A stretch of DNA of 32,763 nucleotides from Paraburkholderia dinghuensis. Lineage in GTDB: Bacteria > Pseudomonadota > Gammaproteobacteria > Burkholderiales > Burkholderiaceae. Below, piece by piece: positions 9,099-16,511 of this stretch; the stretch's first letter is position 1; each line of letters begins with the position of its first letter. Both the position numbers and the translations under genes were made by a program. The stretch is taken from positions 1,305-34,067 of the forward strand of contig NZ_RQIS01000032.1 in NCBI RefSeq assembly GCF_003837865.1. The letters are read 5' to 3'. The notes under the pieces are model-generated. The model saw only the letters and a list, made by a program, of their open reading frames with translations. It had not been told where the DNA came from and made no database searches.

Positions 9099-9893
9099 TC
9101 AAGAAGGCGCACCGTGTGCAACGCCGCACTCCTCCGCGAAACGGTAAAGCTCGACGTCGTTGTCGAGCGACAGCTTTTTCATGGCCGCACACTTCTGCGC
9201 GCTGATCGTCTTGACGCTGCGCCCTAGCAGACCGGCGATCTCGGTCACGCCGAGGCCGGAGGCGTAATGAGTGAATACCTCCAGTTCGCGTCGCGACAAT
9301 ATCTGATGCACCTTTTCACGACGCTGCGCGCGCGACGCCTGCAGCAGCAGGTCGCGTACAACGGGCCCTACGTAGTGTTCATGTGCGATGGCCGACGCGA
9401 TCGCAACCGGAATGAGATCGATGCGGTCGCGTTTGCTGAGCACGGCATCGACGTCCAGTTCCAGCGCCTCACGCAGCGCGGCGGCATTGGTTTCCATCGT
9501 CAGGAGCACGACCGCCTTCTGCGCGAAACGCTGCCGGAAGCGCCGGAGTACGTCGTACCCCTCCTCACCGCCTTGCCCAGGCATGTGCAGGTCCATAACC
9601 ACGAGGTCGAAATCCTGGCGCGCGGCCTCTTCAAAGAGCTGCGACGCCGTCTGCGCACGCGCAACGATCTGCAGATTGGCAAAGCTGGTGATCAGGCTCT
9701 CCAGCGCAAACAGCACGAGCGGGTGATCGTCCGCGACGATCACCCGTACCGGCGCAGTGTATTCGGTGATATCTGTCATGGCATAAACTGGCTCGCTGCG
9801 CGACGGGCCTCGCAGCGCGTTGTTGCGTGGCTTGGCAAACAAGGGGACCGCGGTCGACAGCGACCGGCCCGCCAGCGTCGAACGCGCGATCAT
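9099..9893 (-). CDS. LuxR/RcsB-type response regulator 2
   Basis: This is a second RcsB/BvgA-like regulator. The receiver carries VIVADDHP, the phosphoacceptor Asp in VVMDLHMPG, VVLLTME and the Lys in LSKRD. The LuxR-type HTH includes TEIAGLLGRSVKTISAQK near the C-terminus. The longest form (264 residues, ATG at 9893) overlaps the stop of response regulator 3 in an ATGA arrangement, which suggests translational coupling. It would carry a 38-residue non-homologous N-terminal extension. An internal ATG at 9779 (MTDITEY) would give a normal 226-residue regulator but lacks a clear ribosome-binding site. The real start is therefore unsettled. It is the middle gene of three tandem paralogues. Confidence 0.86.
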   Translation of the reverse strand: MIARSTLAGRSLSTAVPLFAKPRNNALRGPSRSEPVYAMTDITEYTAPVRVIVADDHPLVLFALESLITSFANLQIVARAQTASQLFEEAARQDFDLVVMDLHMPGQGGEEGYDVLRRFRQRFAQKAVVLLTMETNAAALREALELDVDAVLSKRDRIDLIPVAIASAIAHEHYVGPVVRDLLLQASRAQRREKVHQILSRRELEVFTHYASGLGVTEIAGLLGRSVKTISAQKCAAMKKLSLDNDVELYRFAEECGVAHGAPS

Positions 9894-10537
9894 GAAAGGC
9901 CGTATACCCGCACCAGAGCTATGAGTCCTGGGTCGTTACTGACACCGAGCTTCGTCATCGCATCGCGCTTCTGGCGGCTCACCGTGCGAACGTCGCGGCC
10001 GAGAATCCTCGCGATTTCACTGACCGAGTGGCCACCTGCAAAATGGCGCACCACTTCCGACTCACGCGGCGAGAGGCGCGGCACTCTCGTACTGCTGGCG
10101 CCCGCCAGGCCTGCGATTGCGAGATCGCGCTGAATCGAACTGCCGACGTACGCGGGGCCACAGCCGGCGCCGCGCACAGCGCGTATCAGTTCGTCCATGG
10201 ACTCGCTCTTCTTCAGGATTGCGGAGACACCCGCATGCATCACGGCACGGAGGATGGCGACATTCGTGATGCTGGTCAGCACGACGATATGCAGAGACGG
10301 GCAGTCGCGGCGCAGCCGCCGCACCAGAAACAGTCCATCTTCGGCATCGTCCGGGCCGCCAGGCATCGTGAGGTCGGTGACCACCACCTCGCACGGCACC
10401 GTGGCCAGTATGCGAAAGAGCGCGGCGGGGCTGGACGCCTCGCCGACGACCTCGATCCCGTCCGACTCGCTCAGCGCGGCGCGCACACCTAGCAGAACGA
10501 AAGGGTGATCGTCCGCCAAAACGACGCGTAGCTTCAC
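9890..10537 (-). CDS. LuxR/RcsB-type response regulator 3
   Basis: This is the first gene of the three-regulator run. The 215-residue protein has a receiver (VVLADDHP, phosphoacceptor Asp in VVTDLTMPG, VVLTSIT, Lys in ILKKSE) and a LuxR-type HTH (SEIARILGRDVRTVSRQK). I chose a GTG start at 10537 (reads MKLRVVLADDH) because a GAGAG element lies about 8 nt upstream and the protein then begins right at the receiver. An upstream TTG at 10687 would add 50 basic, Cys-containing residues unlike the family. Its stop overlaps the start of response regulator 2 (ATGA). The three regulators differ in most positions outside the catalytic motifs, so they are old duplicates rather than recent copies. All three keep intact phosphorylation sites. 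Confidence 0.88.
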   Translation of the reverse strand: MKLRVVLADDHPFVLLGVRAALSESDGIEVVGEASSPAALFRILATVPCEVVVTDLTMPGGPDDAEDGLFLVRRLRRDCPSLHIVVLTSITNVAILRAVMHAGVSAILKKSESMDELIRAVRGAGCGPAYVGSSIQRDLAIAGLAGASSTRVPRLSPRESEVVRHFAGGHSVSEIARILGRDVRTVSRQKRDAMTKLGVSNDPGLIALVRVYGLS

Positions 10538-11016
10538 GTTGGCAATCTCTCGATGATGGATGGATCCGGAAGGCGCACTCACAGCGATGCGGAGAAACGT
10601 CCGCTGTGCTGCCTGTTTTGCAACCTGCTTTGCTTCCCGCCGTCGATGGCAACACCAGGCAGCGAGGGTTTGTATCTGACCATCCAATCAAGACTGCCGA
10701 CATCGGAGATTTCCGAAACGTCAGGTATCCTTTAAATCGGAAATTAGATTAGTTATGAAAATTAATTAACAGAGCACCCCATTCCAATGATCCTTTCTTG
10801 ACACCCGACCGTAGTGAGTATCGGGTCGACCCCGCTCGCCAGGACGTGCGCCCACTATCCACCCACGCGGCCAGCGCGGTGGTGCGCCGCTAGCGGGATC
10901 CATCCGCAGCCGGCGCACCCGGGCCCAAACACCCACGTCACGATCACGTGCGCTGCGCTCGCCGAACGGCCTGGCCGAGCGAAGAACGGGCGCGCCGAGG
11001 CGCCCTGCCGCCAGCG
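10538..11016. promoter_or_regulatory. Intergenic region upstream of the response regulators
   Basis: This 479-bp stretch has no convincing gene. It contains an A+T-rich segment at about 10725-10790, unlike the GC-rich surroundings, and repeated TCGGA/TCCGA half-sites at 10703-10744. It is the natural place for the promoter of the three-regulator operon on the minus strand. The rest, toward 11016, is the 3' flank of the dehydratase gene; a GC-rich hairpin there has no T-run. Confidence 0.5.
10703..10744. promoter_or_regulatory. Inverted half-site array, candidate operator
   Basis: TCGGA (10703-10707) and TCCGA (10712-10716) form a perfect dyad with a 4-bp spacer. The overlapping ATTTCCGA (10709-10716) is repeated inverted as TCGGAAAT at 10737-10744. 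The array sits about 165-205 bp upstream of the GTG of response regulator 3. LuxR-type regulators bind such inverted heptad-like half-sites, so autoregulation is possible. This is inference. Confidence 0.4.
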
Positions 11017-11982
11017 TTACGCGCCAACCAGCTCCGCGAAACGCAGCAAGTCGACATTTCCGCCCGACAATACGATGCCCACACGTTTGCCGCGCACGTC
11101 CACCTTCGCTTCGAGTACCGCCGCCGCCGCGAGACAGCCAGTCGGCTCGACGACGATCTTCATGCGGCTCGCAAAGAATTTCATTGTGTCGACGAGTTCG
11201 GCGTCGCTCACCGTGACGATCTCGCGCACGCGCTCGCGAATCACCGCGAACGTGTACTGGCCGAGATGCTGCGTCTGCGCGCCGTCGGCGAGGGTCTTGG
11301 GCGTGTCGATGTGGACGATCGAACCCGTCTGCAGGCTGCGCTGGCCGTCATTGCCCGCCTCGGGCTCGACGCCGATCACCGTACACGCAGGAGCGAGCGC
11401 GTGTGCCGCCGTCGCGCATCCCGAGAGCAAGCCTCCGCCGCCGAGCGGAACGAACAGCATGTCGAGCGGGCCGGTTTCCTCGAAGAGTTCCTTTGCCGCG
11501 GTGCCCTGCCCGGCCATCACGTGCGGGTGGTCGTAGGGTGGAATCAGCGTGAGGCCGCGCTCGGCGGCGAGACGCTTACCTAGCGCCTCGCGGTCCTCGG
11601 TGTAGCGGTCGTAGAAGATGACTTCGCCGCCGTAGCCTTGCGTCGCGGCGACCTTGATCGCGGGCGCGTCGTGCGGCATCACGATCACGGCCTTCACGCC
11701 GAGAAGTTTCGCCGACAACGCGATCGCCTGCGCATGGTTTCCCGACGAGAACGTGATGACGCCGCCCGCCTTCTGTTCTGGCGTGAACTGCGCGATGGCG
11801 TTATACGCGCCACGGAACTTGAACGCGCCCATGCGCTGGAAGTTCTCGCACTTGAAGAAGAGTTCCGCGCCCGCCCGTTCATTGGCGGTACGCGACGTGA
11901 GCGCCGGCGTGCGGTGCGCGACGCCACGGATGCGCTCGTGCGCAGCGGCGACGTCATCGAAGGAAATCGGGAGGGTGCTCAT
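11017..11982 (-). CDS. PLP-dependent threonine/serine dehydratase family enzyme
   Basis: This encodes a cytoplasmic fold-type II PLP enzyme of 321 residues that should deaminate a hydroxy-amino acid (threonine, serine or 3-hydroxyaspartate) to an oxo acid plus ammonia. The PLP Schiff-base Lys is Lys55 in AFKFRGAYNA. SSGNHAQA and the phosphate-binding VPLGGGGLLSG loop are present, and the protein ends with LSGGNVD. It has no C-terminal ACT domain, so it is the short catabolic/racemase-like type rather than feedback-inhibited IlvA. Similarity in style to threo-3-hydroxyaspartate ammonia-lyase and serine racemase means the exact substrate is open. I chose the ATG at 11982 because GGAAG lies 8 nt upstream; a longer frame to 12309 has no sensible N-terminal sequence. 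It appears monocistronic. Confidence 0.92.
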   Translation of the reverse strand: MSTLPISFDDVAAAHERIRGVAHRTPALTSRTANERAGAELFFKCENFQRMGAFKFRGAYNAIAQFTPEQKAGGVITFSSGNHAQAIALSAKLLGVKAVIVMPHDAPAIKVAATQGYGGEVIFYDRYTEDREALGKRLAAERGLTLIPPYDHPHVMAGQGTAAKELFEETGPLDMLFVPLGGGGLLSGCATAAHALAPACTVIGVEPEAGNDGQRSLQTGSIVHIDTPKTLADGAQTQHLGQYTFAVIRERVREIVTVSDAELVDTMKFFASRMKIVVEPTGCLAAAAVLEAKVDVRGKRVGIVLSGGNVDLLRFAELVGA

Positions 11983-12756
11983 AATCGGTCTTCCGAGGGT
12001 AGGTAGGTGTAGACGGTGGACCACGCATGCCATTCCACAAGCGCGAGGCGCAGCTTCACGGCGCTGCGCAAGCGCGAGGCCGACGGGCGTCGTGGTGTGT
12101 TGCGTGCCGCGGCGTGGTGTCCGGGGCTCGCGCCGACGTCGTCGGGCTGACGCCCGCCCAGCGCCCCGGGGACGCTCGGGCCACCGCGCCCAGACCGGTG
12201 ACATTTTGACGGTTTGCGACGAATTCTCAAACGCGGCCCTGGAAACGGCACATTGTGCGCACGCTCGAGTCGACACAAAGTCTGCCCTTGAAAATGCCCG
12301 CGCGCGCAAGACGATTTTGGGGCCACGAGAAATCCGCCCGAAAACGAGCCCGGTTTTTCGCTCGGGTCATTCCACATCGATACAGTTCCAGAGACAACAA
12401 GGGCTCTCGATCCCGATCCCGGCGGTCGTCGTGACACGTCAAGCGCCTCCGCATTGGCTCACGATTGCTCGACGCCAAGCGTGGACCTCAGCCATCGCAA
12501 GCCAATACGCATACAGCGCATTAGGGTTTCCCCGACGGCATTACCGCACAGGTAACGTCTTAAAATCAACCGTCCGGTCGGACTATGATTTTGAATGGAA
12601 TATGCGCTGTCGGTTACCTGGCCGTGGACCGACAGCAGGATGTCAGCGTGTGAGGCGCTGCAAGGCATGCCGGCGTATGTTGCCGTGCAGGCACGCCTGA
12701 TGCCTCGCTGGCGGCTCCTCTCGACCGGTCTCATACAAGAACTGGATAACTATTAG
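11983..12756. other. 774-bp gene-free stretch with small dyads
   Basis: I see no supportable gene here; the open frames are basic, low-complexity by-products of high GC. The stretch lies between a minus-strand and a plus-strand gene and should carry both promoters. Two small perfect dyads are visible about 170-215 bp before the chemoreceptor start: TTACC-5-GGTAA (12541-12555) and GTCCG-2-CGGAC (12572-12583). An A+T-richer patch lies around them (12556-12605). No promoter was assigned. Confidence 0.45.
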
Positions 12757-14196
12757 ATGGCAATACTGACGAGATTCCACTCGCGACGAACGCAAAAGGC
12801 GTCGCGCAGTGTGCTGCTGGAGTCGATGGCATCCAGCGTCGACAAGCTTGGGGTTAGCATTTGCCATATCGACGGCGAAGTCGAGCGCGTGAGATCGTCG
12901 ACGGGAGACGTATCGCGAGCGTGCGAACAACTGCACGGGTTGTCCGAAAAGCTCACTGAACACAACCGCGAGATGGGCAGAGCCGCTGCTCGCGCAGAGC
13001 AGACAGGGCGCGACGCCGCGGAGCGAATCAGCGACTCGACGAAAGATATCGGTTCATCGCTCGATGAGGTGCAGCAACTGGTCCGTGGAACGGCCGACAT
13101 TGGCTCTCGCATCAATGTGCTGCACGACGTGCTGGGGCGTGTCGCCAAAGCGGCGGAGACCATCACGCTGCTGTCGAAGCAGACGAACCTGCTTTCACTA
13201 AACGCGGCCATTGAAGCGGCCAAAGCGGGCAACGCCGGAAGAAGCTTCGCCGTGGTGGCATCGGCGGTGAAGCAACTCGCGGCCCAATCGAATGCCGCCG
13301 CTGTCGAGATTGAAAGCACCATCGGCCATCTCGCCTCCGAAACCTCGGCGCTTCTGGAGCTAAGCAAGGAGAATGTGCGACGTGCAGGCGTGGTCGATGA
13401 AACGACGACGCGAATCGGCTCCACGATAGCCGCGACCGATAAGGCGATCGCAGAACTCTATGCGCAAGCCAGTTCGACGGTCTCCACGTCGGATGTCGTT
13501 GAATCGGACTGTCAATCTGTCGTTCAGCTCGTTTCGTCGATTTACGAAAACGCCGCGTCCTCGCATGATCTCGTTGCGACTGCACGGGAACGTCTCGCCG
13601 ATGTCTTGCTTGTTTCCGACCGGCTGCTCGGCGAAGTCGCCGCCGCTGGCGGCAGTACGTCCGATGCGCTGTTCATTGGCGTGGCTGAACGCGTCGCCGC
13701 CGAAGTGTCGAGCGCTTTTGAGCGTGCTCTCGGCGCCGGACAGATCAGCGAAACAGACCTGTTTTCGAATGACTACACGCCCATTCAGGGTTCATCGCCG
13801 GCTCAGTTTTTGAGCCCCTTCACCAATCTGTGCGACCGGGTTTTGCCCCATATTCAGGATCAGGCGCTTCAGATCGACAAGCGGATACGAATCTGCTGTG
13901 CGTTCGACCGCAACGGCTACCTACCGACGAACCACGCGCAGTACTCGTTACCTCAATCCGACGATCCCGTCTGGAACGAAGCCAATTGCCGGAACCGCCG
14001 CTTCTTCAAAGACCGGACGGCGATGTCCGCGGTGAATAGCCGAAGCGCATTTCTCGTACAAACGTATAGCCGCGAGATGGGCAACGGCACGCGCATCGTG
14101 ATGAAAGATGCGTCGGCGCCGATTCTGGTGCGAGGAAGGCACTGGGGTGCCGTTCGCGTCGCCTATTCGACGGAAGGTGCCAGCGGGAATCATTGA
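12757..14196 (+). CDS. Soluble methyl-accepting chemotaxis protein-like receptor
   Basis: This 479-residue protein has no signal peptide and no transmembrane helix. Residues about 25-290 form a long coiled-coil signalling domain. The hairpin tip lies around residues 140-180 and reads LLSLNAAIEAAKAGNAGR and FAVVASAVKQLA, close to the canonical MCP tip but with Glu replaced at two usually conserved places (AGE to AGN, DEV/GEV to SAV). Residues about 320-475 are a separate C-terminal globular region ending in GRHWGAVRVAYS, a pattern known from chemoreceptors with a C-terminal Cache/PAS-type sensor. It may sense a cytoplasmic signal and act on CheA, or serve a non-chemotactic array. The ATG at 12757 has only a weak ribosome-binding site; Met24 is an alternative. 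The gene stands alone and is followed by a strong terminator. Confidence 0.85.
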   Translation: MAILTRFHSRRTQKASRSVLLESMASSVDKLGVSICHIDGEVERVRSSTGDVSRACEQLHGLSEKLTEHNREMGRAAARAEQTGRDAAERISDSTKDIGSSLDEVQQLVRGTADIGSRINVLHDVLGRVAKAAETITLLSKQTNLLSLNAAIEAAKAGNAGRSFAVVASAVKQLAAQSNAAAVEIESTIGHLASETSALLELSKENVRRAGVVDETTTRIGSTIAATDKAIAELYAQASSTVSTSDVVESDCQSVVQLVSSIYENAASSHDLVATARERLADVLLVSDRLLGEVAAAGGSTSDALFIGVAERVAAEVSSAFERALGAGQISETDLFSNDYTPIQGSSPAQFLSPFTNLCDRVLPHIQDQALQIDKRIRICCAFDRNGYLPTNHAQYSLPQSDDPVWNEANCRNRRFFKDRTAMSAVNSRSAFLVQTYSREMGNGTRIVMKDASAPILVRGRHWGAVRVAYSTEGASGNH

Positions 14197-14280
14197 CGAC
14201 CGGTTCGGCATGGTGAGCCGCTCTGCGCGGTCGGGAAGCAGGCGACTTGTCGAAAGGGCTGCAACGGTCGGGAAAAAGAA

Positions 14281-14314
14281 AAAGGCCCGCAACCATTCGG
14301 TTGCGGGCCTTTTG
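14281..14314 (+). terminator. Strong rho-independent terminator after the chemoreceptor gene
   Basis: A 14-bp perfect stem (AAAGGCCCGCAACC at 14281-14294, GGTTGCGGGCCTTT at 14299-14312) has an ATTC loop. The stem bases give A- and T-rich flanks, so it could work in both directions. It is about 85 bp after the stop. Confidence 0.93.
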
Positions 14315-14316
14315 TT

Positions 14317-15033
14317 TCCGACTGTTCTGCGGTAATCGTCAGAACGGCTCCCGGAACACCGAGTGTAGCTCACAAGCAACAAATTTGTGTTAAATCAACA
14401 ACTTGATCAAATCTTAGCGCAGCAACGTGTAAAGCAAAAAGCTGTCAAATCTCTGCGGCTTTCCGCTTGCCGCACAGGCGCCTCAAGCGCTTTGCGCGGT
14501 TTTGACTTTAGATTTCGCAGAACATCTTTTTACATCCCTTGGGGGGTCGAGGGGGGCGGAGACACAACTTATCCACAGCCGCATGCTGCTGCATGCGGTC
14601 CGTCTCGACAAAACTGACAACACGCAGTGCTGACGCTGATAAGAATTCAGTGGCGTCTCGCATCCCAACAAACGGGATGCACGGCGAATTGCAGGAAGCG
14701 CCCCTGCGGCCGACGCTACGTCCGGGAAGCGCGTTCACGCAAGAGCGAAAATTGATTCGACCCCATTGCAAAGAGCAAGAGGTACGGTCAGATATTTGAT
14801 GCCACAGAGGTGGCTAACCGAAACGTACACGATATATCGGTGCCTGAACAGAGCCATCGTGAACTCGAGCACGAGAAAGCTGGCTGTCCACATATTCAGC
14901 GATGCGATCCGGGTCGCAATCCATCTATGGCGCTGATGGCGTCCCGCCAAATAATGGGGTCTTAACATAAGATTATGTAGCGCCAACGCTAGTGTGAATC
15001 TTCGAAAATATAAGGCCAAAGGAATATCGGAAT
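14317..15033. other. Gene-poor stretch at left island boundary, with DnaA box and dyads
   Basis: I see no credible gene in these 717 bp. Elements seen are a palindrome ACAAATTTGT (14379-14388), two G6 tracts (14541-14546, 14551-14556), a perfect consensus DnaA box TTATCCACA (14569-14577), a hairpin GCATCCC/GGGATGC (14660-14680, no T-run), and a perfect dyad ACATAA-GA-TTATGT (14965-14978) just left of the IS fragment. It marks the change from ordinary chromosome to accessory DNA. The latter dyad could be a recombinase site, but that is speculation. Confidence 0.45.
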
Positions 15034-15386
15034 TGGAGTAGCCCCCTGAAACACCAGGCAGGAAGTGATGGATGTGTTGACGGGCCCGGAGCGTCGGCGA
15101 CGCTGGACGGCGGAGCAGAAGCTCGCGATGGTGCGCGAGAGCTTCGAGCCGGGGAAATCGGTTTCGTTGGTGGCGCGCCAGCACGGCGTGAACCCGAACC
15201 AGCTGTTCCATTGGCGCAAGCTGTACCTGGACGGGAGCCTGTCAGCGGTCAAAGCGGGCGAAGAAGTGGTTCCGGCATCGGAGCTGGCCGACGCGCTCAA
15301 ACAGATTCGTGAGCTGCAACGCATGCTCGGCAAGAAGACCATCGAGAACGAGATTCTCCGTGAAGCAGTCTGGACTGGCCAGTCCA
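15034..15386 (+). mobile_element. Truncated IS3-family (IS2 subgroup) insertion sequence
   Basis: The left end TGGAGTAGCCCCCTGAA at 15034-15050 closely resembles the TGGACTGGCCCCCTGAA terminus known from IS2-type elements. It is followed at once by an IS2-like orfA. The similarity to OrfA stops near 15370, where a perfect 16-bp palindrome (TGGACTGG/CCAGTCCA, 15371-15386) occurs. No orfB (DDE transposase) and no canonical right end are seen, so the element cannot move by itself. Confidence 0.75.
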
Positions 15387-15514
15387 CCCCTGGAGACAAG
15401 GGTATCTCAGAATGGCGCACATCTGTCACTCGACACCGACCTTGCAATGGGCAAGAATCTCCGCTTGCCGGGCATCGCGACCTAATTCTTCGCTCCGCCG
15501 AACCCGCGCGGTGA
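15068..15514 (+). pseudogene. IS2-type transposase OrfA, truncated
   Basis: The first 100 or so residues match the helix-turn-helix OrfA of IS2-subgroup elements: MDVLTGPERRRRWT, FEPGKSVSLVARQHGVNPNQ, LFHWRKLYLDGSLSAV, VVPASELADALKQIRELQR and the leucine-zipper end GKKTIENEILREAV. After REAV the frame runs into unrelated sequence (WTGQSTPGDKG onward) and stops at 15514. OrfA normally binds the IS ends, and the OrfAB fusion made by frameshifting is the transposase. Without orfB this copy is inactive. The ATG at 15068 has AGGAAG just upstream. Confidence 0.8.
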
Positions 15515-15545
15515 AGTTCCTACATTAGCCTAAAAAGAGGCGCCA

Positions 15546-16267
15546 ATGCGTACACACGAATTATTCGAACTCTTGGCCCGAACCACGTGGCGACTGATCC
15601 GAGACTCTGAGACCGTCAAGGTCCGCATTGGAGAAGATGCATTAACCTCCTATCACCTGATGACCGTTGCGGCATCTAACCCGAGGAATGCCGTTTTCGA
15701 GGACGCTAGACTCCACGAATCAGAGACGGGGTGTGATTTCGAGTTGTGGGTGGGCAGTACGAGGCACTCGGGCATAAGGTCGGAAAAACGCCCCAGATTG
15801 ACATACTCAAAAAGTACGCCGCTGCAAACAAGGCAACGCCACTCTATTGCTTCTATAACTACGCAGAAATTCCTCCACCATCGAATTGCTCAGACCCTAC
15901 AGATATCGAACAACTTGGTTGCACAATTGCGCCGGTTACTGTTGTCGAAAAGGCACTAAAAAAGAGGGGTGGGCGTAACTTTTCCTTCATCCATAAGCAG
16001 CCGTCAACCTTACCTTGGCGATGCCTCGTCAAGTGCCCCCGGCTCTTGAAAAGTGGAACGAGTCCCTTGGGAACGCTTCACCACCATCCATCACTTCCGG
16101 GCGCTTTATATGCGCTACGCGATCAGTTGAAATCAGGCATGCCTAGAATGGATGGCTTAGATCCGGGTGGGCTTTTCAACATGGACGTAAGACTCCGCCC
16201 AGCGAAATTGGCCATCATCGACATAGGAGACGATAACGTGGTCCAACCGACAACTCAACGTGACTGA
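15546..16267 (+). pseudogene. DUF6615-like protein gene, broken by internal deletion/frameshift
   Basis: Two frames give one protein. Frame 1 (15546 to about 15750) reads MRTHELFELLARTTWRLI and SETGCDFELWVG. Frame 2 (about 15748 to 16267) continues QYEALGHKVGKTPQIDIL, ATPLYCFYNYAEIP, QLGCTIAPV and LPWRCLVKCPRL. From memory of the DUF6615 family, the segment between FELW(I/V)G and the Tyr-rich part normally holds an Arg-x-Gln-Ala-Lys stretch. That stretch is missing here, so a deletion rather than a single-base slip is likely. The E-(T/S)-G-x-D plus QxK pattern looks like a PD-(D/E)XK nuclease core, which is inference. A good AGAGG lies before the ATG at 15546. The function is lost or altered, and the family name is moderately sure. 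Confidence 0.65.
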
Positions 16268-16511
16268 GAACGCTCCGTGGAAGAATGGCCAAGCCTCGGT
16301 GGTTCGGCCTGATGGAGTGAGCCGCCAACGGTCAGCGAACCGATATGCTGAAGTTGCAGCTAGCCGCTGAGCCTACTCTCGCGCTGGATTGAAGGGAAAT
16401 TCCACGCGTATAGCAACGTCTGCTTAAACGACCAGATAAACAATAAAATGCGAGGGCTGAGAAGCCTCTCTGGGCCCTCTGACATCGCACACCCAGCTCC
16501 AGGAGACCAAG

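Noticed and set aside
10814..11583. Long plus-strand open frames opposite the threonine dehydratase gene
   Set aside because: They mirror a clear enzyme gene on the minus strand; the proteins are Arg/Pro/Ser-rich with no motif or ribosome-binding site.
12310..12756. Small minus-strand genes before the chemoreceptor
   Set aside because: The frames are short, basic and without ribosome-binding sites or family resemblance.
14569..14577. Replication origin
   Set aside because: Only one DnaA box was found, with no iterons, no rep/dnaA gene and no A+T-rich unwinding region beside it.
14735..15211. Minus-strand frame across the IS left end
   Set aside because: It is the reverse of IS2-type orfA; the orfA match is strong.
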